Assembly (NCBI GenBank): GCA_902560685.1
Contig: CACEMT010000005.1
Coordinates: 1 to 64,000 of the forward strand
Direction: 5' to 3'
DNA: 64,000 bases
Source: an uncultured Pelagibacteraceae bacterium
Lineage (GTDB): Bacteria; Pseudomonadota; Alphaproteobacteria; Pelagibacterales; Pelagibacteraceae
In this document: positions 53,904 to 62,159 of the stretch, one piece after another
Numbering within the stretch: the stretch's first letter is position 1
Layout: each line of letters opens with the position of its first letter
Made by a program: the position numbers and the translations under genes
Notes under the pieces: model-generated
The model's input: only the letters and a program-made list of their open reading frames with translations
Told to the model about the DNA's origin: nothing
The model's database searches: none

Positions 53904-55229
53904 ATGAAAAACATATTTAAACTTATCTGCATCTTAACTTTGTTTTATTCAAATATAGTTTATGCAGATATTAAATTTTGGACCACGGAAGTCCAACCAG
54001 CTAGAATGGCTAAGCAGGAAGAGATGGCAAAATCTTTTGAAGCTAAAACTGGAATTAAAGTTGAAGTAATTCCAATTGAAGAAAAAGATTTAGGAACTCG
54101 AGCAACAGCCGCAGCAGCATCTGGAAATCTTCCGGATGTAATCTATCATACTTTGCAATATGTTCTGCCATGGGCTGAAGCAGGTATATTAGATGTTGAT
54201 GCTAATAATGATGTAGTTAAGGCACTTGGTAAAAAAACTTTTGCACCTGGAGCACTTAATATGGCTAAATCAGGTTCTAAAATAGCTGCAGTACCAGTAG
54301 ACGGATGGACTCAAATGGTAGTCTATAGAAAAGATCTATTTGAAAAAGCTGGACTAGATGCACCAACAAATTATGCAAATATTACAAAAGCAATAAAAGC
54401 TTTATCAGGTGATAATATGTATGGTTTCGTTGCAGCAACAAAAACTGACGAAAACTTCATGAGTCAAGTTTTAGAGCATGTTCTTTTAGCAAACGGTGTA
54501 AATTTAGTTAAAAAAGGTGGAACAAAAAAACAAGGTAAAGCTTTAAAAAATTCTTTAGAATTTTACAAAGTTTTAGCTAAAGCTAGTCCTCCAGGAGAGC
54601 TTTATTGGAAACAATCTAGAGCCCTGTATTTTGCTGGTAGAACACCAATGATAATTTGGTCTCCATTTATAATGGACGAATTAGCAGGACTAAGAGACTC
54701 TGCACCGCCAACATTCAACGTTGATCCAACTTCTAATGAGCTAGCACAAAAAACTGGTTTTATAACTAATTTTAGTGGGCCAAATAATAAAAAAGGAGCC
54801 GCTTGGGCAGATATTAGATATTTTGGAATAACTGCAGATGCAGATACAGATGAAGCTAAAAAATTTATCATGTATTCTATGGATGAAGGTTACGCAAGTA
54901 CATTATCTATAGCTCCAGAAGGTAAATTCCCAGTAAGAAGAGGTAACTCTAGCGATCCAAATGCATTTACAAAAGCTTGGAGTAAATTACCTGTAGGAGT
55001 AGACAGAAAAGCTCCGTTAACAGATCTTTACTCTGCTGATGTAATCAATAATATTGTTGCAGGATTAGATACCGCAAGCAGATGGGGAGTTAAAGAAGGG
55101 GAATTATCTAGAGCATCAAAAATTATTAACGCTCAATTTCTAAATAGAATCACTAGAGAATATATAGACGATGAAATCTCTGTTGATGAAGCTGTTAATA
55201 AAATTAATGCTGAGTTAGCTAAATTCTAA
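53904..55229 (+). CDS. Sugar ABC solute-binding protein (family 1)
   Basis: A 441-residue periplasmic binding protein. The signal peptide is clear (IFKLICILTLFYSNIVYA, cleaved before DIKFWTTE). The family 1 motifs are MAKSFEAKTGIKVEVIP and DVIYHTLQYVLPWAEAG, with aromatic patches (YWKQSRALYFAG) for sugar stacking. It is preceded by a good AAGGAG site and followed by a terminator hairpin. The ligand is inferred from the GH63-type hydrolase gene downstream as a glycoside such as a glycosylglycerate. Confidence 0.92.
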   Translation: MKNIFKLICILTLFYSNIVYADIKFWTTEVQPARMAKQEEMAKSFEAKTGIKVEVIPIEEKDLGTRATAAAASGNLPDVIYHTLQYVLPWAEAGILDVDANNDVVKALGKKTFAPGALNMAKSGSKIAAVPVDGWTQMVVYRKDLFEKAGLDAPTNYANITKAIKALSGDNMYGFVAATKTDENFMSQVLEHVLLANGVNLVKKGGTKKQGKALKNSLEFYKVLAKASPPGELYWKQSRALYFAGRTPMIIWSPFIMDELAGLRDSAPPTFNVDPTSNELAQKTGFITNFSGPNNKKGAAWADIRYFGITADADTDEAKKFIMYSMDEGYASTLSIAPEGKFPVRRGNSSDPNAFTKAWSKLPVGVDRKAPLTDLYSADVINNIVAGLDTASRWGVKEGELSRASKIINAQFLNRITREYIDDEISVDEAVNKINAELAKF

Positions 55230-55243
55230 TAATTTTAATTTTT

Positions 55244-55279
55244 AAAAAAAGCGGGTAATATTATTTATCCGCTTTTTTT
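55244..55279 (+). terminator. Rho-independent-like hairpin between binding protein and permease
   Basis: GCGGGTAA pairs with TTATCCGC (one G-T) around a 6-base loop, flanked by A7 and T8. The T run ends one base before the permease ATG, leaving no ribosome site there. It is likely a partial terminator that keeps permease levels low. Confidence 0.8.
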
Positions 55280-55280
55280 T

Positions 55281-56540
55281 ATGAACGATACACTAGCAAA
55301 AACAGAAAAGAGAACAGCATATATACTAACTTTACCTGCGGTATTTTTAGTTTTTGCAATAGTTTTATTTCCAATTTTTGCAAATGTTTGGATTAGTTTT
55401 AAAGAAGTTGAATTAAAAGATATAAGAATACCTGAACCACGGGCAAAAAAAATTGTTAAATCTATTTCAGGAGAAACTACAAAAATTAAAATTCTTTATA
55501 AACTGAGAAATAGCTCTTTATTACAAGAAATTAGAGATGTTACTTTTCAAGACAAATATCCTAAAAATTTTCAACCAAAAGATTTAGACAAAAGATGTGA
55601 ATTCAAAAAAAATAAATTAAATTGTAAATTTGGAAATTGGCCAGCAAAATACAGGGAAAACTTTGAAGTAATATTTGAGACCAAAGATGGATCCAATGTA
55701 AATAAAAAGGAAATAAAATCAATAAAACCAAAGCTAAAAGGAAAGTCTGATAATATTTTACTTAATACAAAGTTTACTATAAAAAATTTTAAAAAAGTTC
55801 TATTCGAGAATGAGTTTATAGATCTATTATTAACTACATTTTATTATACTTTTTTTGGCACTGTTGGTTCAATTGTATTTGGGATATTGACTGCTCAAAT
55901 GGTCAACCAGAAATTCTTTGGTAGAACATTTATGAGGAGTGTTTTGCTTTTCCCATATGTAGCACCAGTTGTAGCATTAGCTTATACTTGGGAGCTTTTA
56001 CTTGATCCAAACAGCGGTACTTTAAATAGTTTGTTAATTAATTATCAAATAATAGAAACACCGATTAATCTATTAGGTCAAAAATATATTGCAGTTAATA
56101 TTTTAGGATTTGATTTTAAATTAAGACTTGCCCTTACAACAGTTATTATTTTTGAAATATGGAGATATTTTCCGTTGGCTTTTTTATTTATTCTTGCCAG
56201 ATTACAGGCTATTCCAAAGGAATTATATGAAGCTGCTGATGTAGATGGAGCAAGCCCTTTCCAAAAATTTTTTAAAATAACATTGCCCCAGATTACAGCT
56301 GTAATTTCTATTTTGTTCATGATTAGATTTATTTGGAATTTTAATAAATTTGAGGATGTTTTTTTGCTTACAGGTGGAGCATCTGGGACTAGGACTTTGC
56401 CAATAAACGTGTATCAGCAAGGTTTTGCAATATCAGATATTGGCACCGGTTCAGCCGTATCTATAGTAATAGTAATTCTTTTACTTCTTTTCATGTTTTT
56501 CTATTTTAAACTTTTAGGAAAGAGAGTTGATGAAAACTAA
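55281..56540 (+). CDS. Sugar ABC permease, MalF-like, with inserted periplasmic domain
   Basis: A 419-residue permease. Helix 1 is residues 12-38 and the canonical TIKNFKKVL segment only begins at about 166. Between them lie about 120 residues of hydrophilic, beta-rich sequence with two Cys (C106 and C115), possibly a disulfide. That recalls the MalF P2 loop, although the sequence is not similar. The EAA loop is YEAADVDGASPFQKFFKITLPQI. It overlaps the next permease by 14 bases. Confidence 0.9.
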   Translation: MNDTLAKTEKRTAYILTLPAVFLVFAIVLFPIFANVWISFKEVELKDIRIPEPRAKKIVKSISGETTKIKILYKLRNSSLLQEIRDVTFQDKYPKNFQPKDLDKRCEFKKNKLNCKFGNWPAKYRENFEVIFETKDGSNVNKKEIKSIKPKLKGKSDNILLNTKFTIKNFKKVLFENEFIDLLLTTFYYTFFGTVGSIVFGILTAQMVNQKFFGRTFMRSVLLFPYVAPVVALAYTWELLLDPNSGTLNSLLINYQIIETPINLLGQKYIAVNILGFDFKLRLALTTVIIFEIWRYFPLAFLFILARLQAIPKELYEAADVDGASPFQKFFKITLPQITAVISILFMIRFIWNFNKFEDVFLLTGGASGTRTLPINVYQQGFAISDIGTGSAVSIVIVILLLLFMFFYFKLLGKRVDEN

Positions 56541-57723
56541 AAACATTATAATTTTTTCAATTATATCCTCTTTTTTTTTAGTAAGTTTAATTTCTATATG
56601 GAAAATACTAGTTACATTACAAGGTATAAAATTAGAAAACTTTAATTTTCAAATTATTTTTTTACTTGGTTTTTTAGTTTCATTGGCCCATGTTATAATA
56701 GGCAATAAACTTAATATTATTTTAAAATTAATAATTTTTTCATTAATATTTATATTTATTGATGGTTATTTAATTCAGTCCATGCCTATTTGGTATAATA
56801 TTGGAGTATTTTTAATTCTTTATTTTTTCATTAATAAAATTAAAAAGTTTAACAACAAAATTTTAGAAGAAGAACATTCTACTCAAATAATAATTTTTGA
56901 TTTTTTAACACTTTTTGGAATAGTGCTATTTTCATTTGTAATTCTGTTTCCATTTTACATGATGGTAGTTACTAGCTTTAAAACACAAATTGCATTATTA
57001 GTTAACCCTTTGGACTTTAGTATAAATTTTGCCCAAGGATTTAAAGATTTATTCAAATCATATTTTGTAATATTTAAATCTTACAAATTTGGAAAGTATA
57101 TATTAACTAGTACTATTGTATCTCTTGGAACTGTATTCATCACTCTAGTTTTTGCAATTCCAGCTGCTTACGCTATTGCCAGATTAAATTTTTTTGGAAA
57201 AACATTTTTATCAACATCAATATTAATAATTTATATGTTTCCAGCAATTGTTTTGGTGATACCACTTTATACTGTTTTTAGTCAGTTGGGTTTGAGAAAT
57301 TCCATTGAGGGATTATTAATTGTTTATACTGCTACCACTCTTCCTGTAGCTATATATATGCTACAAGGATATTTCAAAAGTATCCCTAAAGAATTAGAAG
57401 AAGCAGCGATATTAGATAAATTAAGCTGGTTTGGAATTATAACTAAAATAATAATTCCACTTAGTATTCCAGCTATTTCATCAGTTGCTTTATACGTATT
57501 TATGATAGCCTGGAATGAATTCTTATTTTCTTTAATGTTTTTAGATAATCCAAATTCTTTTACACTTTCAAGGGCAATACAGTATCTAAGTGGCGATGCT
57601 GAAACTCCTAGACAATATCTTATGGCAGGATCGGTAATAGTGACCTTACCTGTTTTATTTATTTTCGTTTACTTTGAAAAATATTTAGTAAGCGGATTAA
57701 CAGCAGGAAGCGTGAAGGGCTAA
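56527..57723 (+). CDS. Sugar ABC permease, MalG-like, with extra N-terminal helices
   Basis: A 398-residue permease against about 280 for the family. Residues 1-120 hold three to four extra hydrophobic segments before the usual first helix (TLFGIVLFSFVILFPFYMMVVTSFK). The EAA loop is LEEAAILDKLSWFGIITKIIIPLSIP. It is the second subunit of the importer. It overlaps the next gene by one base (TAATG). Confidence 0.9.
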   Translation: MMKTKNIIIFSIISSFFLVSLISIWKILVTLQGIKLENFNFQIIFLLGFLVSLAHVIIGNKLNIILKLIIFSLIFIFIDGYLIQSMPIWYNIGVFLILYFFINKIKKFNNKILEEEHSTQIIIFDFLTLFGIVLFSFVILFPFYMMVVTSFKTQIALLVNPLDFSINFAQGFKDLFKSYFVIFKSYKFGKYILTSTIVSLGTVFITLVFAIPAAYAIARLNFFGKTFLSTSILIIYMFPAIVLVIPLYTVFSQLGLRNSIEGLLIVYTATTLPVAIYMLQGYFKSIPKELEEAAILDKLSWFGIITKIIIPLSIPAISSVALYVFMIAWNEFLFSLMFLDNPNSFTLSRAIQYLSGDAETPRQYLMAGSVIVTLPVLFIFVYFEKYLVSGLTAGSVKG

Positions 57724-58985
57724 TGAGTGATTTAGTTGAGGTTGCTAAAAAAATTCTTCTAGAGAATAGAAGGGCCGGCTACACGCTGCCTACAAATAAC
57801 AAGCTATACCCAGCTCAGTGGAATTGGGATTCAGCTTTTATATCGTTAGGCTATTCATATTTTAATTTAGATTATGCAATTCAGGAATTGGAAACCCTTT
57901 TAAAAGGTCAATGGGACGATGGTATGGTGCCACATATTTTGTTTCATGAAGTTGATGACAGTTATTTTCCAAACCACACGACATGGTCTTGTGGAAAAGA
58001 AATACCATCTTCTGGAATAACTCAACCACCAATAGCAGCATCAATCTTAAGAATAATTGTTAAAAATAATTCATTAGATGAAACGCAAAATAAAAAAGTT
58101 TTTAATCTAGTTTGTAAATTAAAAAAATATCATGAATGGTTTTTTAAAAATAGAGACCAAAATCAATCAGGCTTAATATCTATAATACACCCGTGGGAAA
58201 GTGGTTATGATAATTCTCCATTATGGGACTTTGCATTATCTAAAATAAATGTAGATAAAAATTTATCATACGAAAGAAGAGATCTTAAAGTTTCAAACAA
58301 TGATGAAAGACCACTAAATAAAGATTATGATTGTTATATAACTCTCTTAAATCAATTTAAGTCAGACAATTATAATCCTAATAAACTTTTAAATAATTCT
58401 ATGTTTAATATTATTGATATTGGTTTTAATTCAATCTTTCTTAAAGCGAATAAAGATTTAATAGAACTATTAAAATTATTTAAATTAGATTATTTAGATT
58501 TAGAAGAAAAAATCAAAAAAACAGAGAATAAAATATTTGATTTATATAATGAAAAAGAAAAAATGTTTTTTTCATTTGATTTAAAAAATAATGCGGAAAT
58601 TAAAATACCATCACTAACTAATTTCTTTATTTTATTTGCAGATTTGAACCATGATGATGTGAATACAAAAATAATTAAAAATCTTGAAAATTTTAATGTA
58701 AATGAGAAGTATTTTTTTACTACAATAAAACCTGATCATCAATCATTTGAAGAGAAAAGATATTGGAGAGGCCCTGTATGGATTAATACTAATTGGATAA
58801 TTTATAAATCTTTAATTAATAAAAATAGAAATTTTGCCGAAAAAGTAAAAAAACTAACAATTAAATTAATTAATCAAAATAACTTTCATGAATATTACAG
58901 TTCTAAAAGTGGTCTCCCTTTTGGAGCTAATAACTTTTCATGGTCTGCAGCACTTTATTTAGATTTAATGTTGAGTAAAAATTAG
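57723..58985 (+). CDS. GH63-type glycoside hydrolase, mannosyl/glucosylglycerate hydrolase-like
   Basis: A 420-residue (alpha/alpha)6-barrel enzyme with no signal peptide, so cytoplasmic. Marks include YPAQWNWDSAFISLGY, GQWDDGMVPHILFHE, the acid-bearing HPWESGYDNSP, and RYWRGPVWINTNW and HEYYSSKSGLPFGANNFSWSAA near the end. Length and motifs resemble the mannosylglycerate hydrolases (Tt8MGH type), though trehalase-like relatives cannot be excluded. It is fused by overlap to the importer genes, so it probably cleaves the imported glycoside. Confidence 0.85.
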   Translation: MSDLVEVAKKILLENRRAGYTLPTNNKLYPAQWNWDSAFISLGYSYFNLDYAIQELETLLKGQWDDGMVPHILFHEVDDSYFPNHTTWSCGKEIPSSGITQPPIAASILRIIVKNNSLDETQNKKVFNLVCKLKKYHEWFFKNRDQNQSGLISIIHPWESGYDNSPLWDFALSKINVDKNLSYERRDLKVSNNDERPLNKDYDCYITLLNQFKSDNYNPNKLLNNSMFNIIDIGFNSIFLKANKDLIELLKLFKLDYLDLEEKIKKTENKIFDLYNEKEKMFFSFDLKNNAEIKIPSLTNFFILFADLNHDDVNTKIIKNLENFNVNEKYFFTTIKPDHQSFEEKRYWRGPVWINTNWIIYKSLINKNRNFAEKVKKLTIKLINQNNFHEYYSSKSGLPFGANNFSWSAALYLDLMLSKN

Positions 58986-58991
58986 ATTAGG

Positions 58992-59044
58992 TTTGATAGG
59001 GGTAGTAATGGGGGGTCTATTGGTTAATTTAAACCCCTATCAAA
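58992..59044. terminator. Long-loop hairpin between convergent genes
   Basis: TTTGATAGGGG and CCCCTATCAAA, perfect 11-base arms with a 31-base loop. The loop holds a G6 run and a second short pair GGTT/AACC that could compete. TTTTGTT follows on the plus strand. It probably terminates the hydrolase operon. Confidence 0.6.
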
Positions 59045-59053
59045 TTTTGTTAC

Positions 59054-59260
59054 TTAGCTTTTAAAAAGATTGAGAGCTTTAATAAGCAGCTCCTCAGATT
59101 TTGCATGGTCACCTTCTTCATGTGCTTTTTTACCAGCATCTCTTAACTCCATAACTTGTTGCATTTTTTCATCTACTTTTCCAACTAGCTTTAGGCAAGA
59201 TCCAGCAAAAGCAGAACTTGAGAATAGTACCAATGTAATTGTAATTAATAATTTTTTCAT
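59054..59260 (-). CDS. Small secreted helical protein
   Basis: A 68-residue protein with a clear signal peptide (MKKLLITITLVLFSSSAFA, cleavage before GSCLK). The mature part is about 49 residues, helical, with one Cys and a TPR-like rhythm (AGKKAHEEGDHAKSEELLIKALNLF). No function is assigned. It is monocistronic, with 160 bases to the divergent pseudoazurin gene. Confidence 0.8.
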   Translation of the reverse strand: MKKLLITITLVLFSSSAFAGSCLKLVGKVDEKMQQVMELRDAGKKAHEEGDHAKSEELLIKALNLFKS

Positions 59261-59359
59261 ATTTTTCCTCTCATAATCATTTTAATAATAATAATAAAAT
59301 TATTTTAAGATAATTTTTTGTCACAGTACATATGTGTCAACTTGTTACACTAGTTTGAG

Positions 59360-59389
59360 TTGATAAAAATATTTTAATAACCATATGAT
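59360..59389 (+). promoter_or_regulatory. Candidate promoter of the pseudoazurin gene
   Basis: TTGATA, 18 bases, TATGAT; both hexamers 5/6. The predicted start lies about 24 bases ahead of the ATG. The upstream GTGTCAACTTGTTACAC partial dyad at 59332-59348 could be a regulator site. Confidence 0.45.
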
Positions 59390-59419
59390 ATTCATGGATT
59401 ACGCAACTAAACATTTAAT

Positions 59420-59854
59420 ATGAAAACTTTAAAAAGTCTTACCATTTTAATTACTTTGTTATTTTTTACATCTAGCTCGTTCGCTGCAGATGAAACTATT
59501 GAAATGCTAAACAAATTAAACAAAGAATCTATGGTTTATTCTAAAAAAATTGTAAGAATAGATGTTGGAGATACTGTTTTTTGGAAGTCAACAGATCCAG
59601 GGCACAATGTTGAGTTTATTAAAGGTGGAGTACCATCAGGTGTAGAAAAATTTAAAACAAAGTTCAGCAAGGATGCTGAATATACTTTTACTGTTCCAGG
59701 AATATATGCTTATTGGTGTACACCGCATAAGAGCATGGGCATGATTGGATTTGTAGTTGTTGGAAATGATAAATCTAATTTAGAAGATATTAAAAAAATA
59801 AAATATTATTCTAGATCAAAAAAAATAGCTCCAGAATTAATAAATTCTCTATAA
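59420..59854 (+). CDS. Pseudoazurin, periplasmic blue copper protein
   Basis: A 144-residue cupredoxin. The signal peptide is SLTILITLLFFTSSSFA. Type 1 copper ligands are His in DPGHNVEFI and Cys, His and Met in YWCTPHKSMGMIGFVVVG. Pseudoazurins shuttle electrons to periplasmic reductases or oxidases. No nitrite reductase gene is nearby, so the partner is unknown; it may replace a small cytochrome c when iron is scarce. Confidence 0.93.
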   Translation: MKTLKSLTILITLLFFTSSSFAADETIEMLNKLNKESMVYSKKIVRIDVGDTVFWKSTDPGHNVEFIKGGVPSGVEKFKTKFSKDAEYTFTVPGIYAYWCTPHKSMGMIGFVVVGNDKSNLEDIKKIKYYSRSKKIAPELINSL

Positions 59855-59859
59855 ATAAT

Positions 59860-61146
59860 TTAATTTGAATAACCGTATTTTCTAAGCCTTACATCACCGG
59901 TTCGTGCGTGAGCTTCCATACCTTCATATCTAGAAATTCTTGCAGCTGCAGCTCCAACTTCTTTTGTAGATTCTTTTGTCATTCTTTGAAAACTTAATGT
60001 TTTAATAAATTTACCTACAAACAATCCACCCGTATACCTTCCAGCACCTTTAGTTGGAAGAATATGATTTGTTCCTGAGCATTTATCACCGTATGCAACC
60101 GTTGTTTCTTCACCTATAAATAAAGATCCATAATTTTTTAATCTATCATGAAACCATTTCAAATTTTTTGTTTGAACTTCTAAGTGTTCTGGCGCGTATT
60201 CATCGCTAATTTTTGCCATTTCTTCATCAGTATCGCAAAGAATAACTTCACCAAAATCTCTCCAAGCATCCCCTGCACTTTGTTTGGGCAGTTCTGGTAA
60301 ATCTGCAATTAACTCAGGTACTCTTTTCATAACTTCTTCTGCTAATTTTTTACTAGTAGTAAATAACCATGCGGGAGAATTATAACCGTGTTCTGCTTGA
60401 CCAACTAAATCAAATGCTACTATCTCAGGATCAGCTGTTTCATCTGCAATTACAGCAATTTCTGTAGGACCAGCAAATAAATCTATACCGACTTTTCCAA
60501 ATAATATTCTTTTTGCTTCTGCAACAAATTGATTTCCAGGTCCAACTAAAATATCTGCTGGCGCATTTCCAAATAATCCATTTGTCATAGCAGCGATTGC
60601 TTGAACTCCACCCAAATTCATAATTACATCTGCTCCACATAAATCAGCTGTATAGATAATTGATGGATGCACTCCAATATCTGGTTTTGGTGAACTACAA
60701 ACTAAAATATTTTTAACTCCAGCAACCTTAGCTGTTGTAACACTCATTACAGCTGAAGCTATATGAGCATACCTACCCGCAGGTACATAACATCCTGCTG
60801 TATTTACAGGTATTAATTTTTGACCAGCATACAAGCCATCTGAAAGTTCAACTTCAAAATCTTGACCGTAATTTTTTAATTGAGCTTCTGCAAATTTTCT
60901 AACTCTTTCATGAGAAAATTGAATATCGTCTTTTGTTTTTTGATCTAAATTATTTTTTATATCTTCTATTTTTTCTTTTGAGACGATGATTTCTCCATCG
61001 TACTTATCAAATTTTTTTCCAAGTTCTTTACATCCTTCTTCTTTTTTTTCTTCAATGTCTTTTAAAATATTTTCTACAATTTCTCTTGTCTTTGTATCAT
61101 CTGTAGAAGAAGTCTTTGGTGATTTTTTTAGATATTTGATTGTCAT
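59860..61146 (-). CDS. HisD-superfamily dehydrogenase, HpsN-like
   Basis: A 428-residue zinc-dependent dehydrogenase. HisD catalytic elements are retained (GQAEHG zinc ligands, EYAPEHLE, SGTNHILPT, EAHARTGDVR). The C-terminal region KGAGRYTGGLFVGKFIKTLSFQRMT is unlike typical HisD and like the 3-sulfopropanediol dehydrogenase (HpsN) branch. It is not in a his operon. The adjacent gene is a phosphotransacetylase. A role in oxidising an imported C3 alcohol such as DHPS is inferred. True HisD remains possible. Confidence 0.82.
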   Translation of the reverse strand: MTIKYLKKSPKTSSTDDTKTREIVENILKDIEEKKEEGCKELGKKFDKYDGEIIVSKEKIEDIKNNLDQKTKDDIQFSHERVRKFAEAQLKNYGQDFEVELSDGLYAGQKLIPVNTAGCYVPAGRYAHIASAVMSVTTAKVAGVKNILVCSSPKPDIGVHPSIIYTADLCGADVIMNLGGVQAIAAMTNGLFGNAPADILVGPGNQFVAEAKRILFGKVGIDLFAGPTEIAVIADETADPEIVAFDLVGQAEHGYNSPAWLFTTSKKLAEEVMKRVPELIADLPELPKQSAGDAWRDFGEVILCDTDEEMAKISDEYAPEHLEVQTKNLKWFHDRLKNYGSLFIGEETTVAYGDKCSGTNHILPTKGAGRYTGGLFVGKFIKTLSFQRMTKESTKEVGAAAARISRYEGMEAHARTGDVRLRKYGYSN

Positions 61147-61172
61147 AATTTTTTAAGTTTTTAAATCATTAA

Positions 61173-62084
61173 TTAATCTAATGCAACTACTGCAGCTGCC
61201 ATAGAAGCTAATCTTGCAGGAGCTTCATCTGATCTACTTGTAATAACAACTGGAACTTTTCCTCCAATAACTACACCTGCGGCGCAAGCACCCATAAAAT
61301 ATATCATCATTTTAACCAATCCATTTCCCGCTTCAACACTTGGAACTAATAAAACATCAGCTTGGCCTGCAACTGCATTTTTAATTCCTTTAATTGCAGC
61401 TGATTTTTTTGAAATACTATTATCAAACGCAAGAGGCCCAAAAACATCTGCATTTAAATTTTCTTTTTTTGCTAATTCAGTAATTTCTTTTGCATCTAAA
61501 GAACTTTGAACACTATCTAAGACCTCTTCTGTTGCTGAAAGTATAGCGACCTTAGGTCTTTCGTTTCCTATTCTGTTTGAAAAATTTATAACATTTTTAA
61601 GTATATGCATTTTTGTTTTTATATTAGGCATTACATTTAAAGCTCCATCGGTGATTATTAACGGTTTATCTTCTTTATCCAATGTCATATGCCATATATG
61701 ACTCAATCTTGTTTTGCTTAACAAATTATATTCTCTTTTTAAAACTTCTTTCATGAGAACATCTGTATGAATGTGACCTTTAACAATTATTCTTATTTTA
61801 TTTTCCGATGCTAATTTTGCAGCAACTTTTGCAGTATTATTTTCTACAGGTTCGTGAATAGTCTCGAATTTTGATATATCAAATTTTAGATCATCAGCAC
61901 ATTTTTGAATTTCATCTTTATCGCCAATAAAAATTGGAATAATTAGATCTTCATTCACTGCGTCCATGACAGAAAGCATTGGAAGCGGCTTTCCTGCATT
62001 AACTATCCCTGCTACAACACCCTTTTTTTTATGTGCAACATTAAGAAGATTATTTGGACAAACTATTTCTTTATCTGAAAGCAT
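61173..62084 (-). CDS. Phosphate acetyl/butyryltransferase-family protein
   Basis: A 303-residue acyltransferase of the PTA/PTB family that interconverts acyl-phosphate and acyl-CoA. Visible are AGIVNAGKPLPMLSVMDA, PIFIGDKDEI, IITDGALNVMPNIKTK and the late GCCxGxxxGxxVPVVITSRSDEA-type segment, here CAAGVVIGGKVPVVITSRSDE. No acetate kinase gene is adjacent. It is 26 bases upstream of the HpsN-like gene, so the two form an operon. Confidence 0.88.
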   Translation of the reverse strand: MLSDKEIVCPNNLLNVAHKKKGVVAGIVNAGKPLPMLSVMDAVNEDLIIPIFIGDKDEIQKCADDLKFDISKFETIHEPVENNTAKVAAKLASENKIRIIVKGHIHTDVLMKEVLKREYNLLSKTRLSHIWHMTLDKEDKPLIITDGALNVMPNIKTKMHILKNVINFSNRIGNERPKVAILSATEEVLDSVQSSLDAKEITELAKKENLNADVFGPLAFDNSISKKSAAIKGIKNAVAGQADVLLVPSVEAGNGLVKMMIYFMGACAAGVVIGGKVPVVITSRSDEAPARLASMAAAVVALD

Positions 62085-62159
62085 TTTTAAGTTTTTTGTA
62101 TATATAAATTTATTATAATTTATAGTAAAATAGATAAATTAGAAAACTGTGTCTGAACT

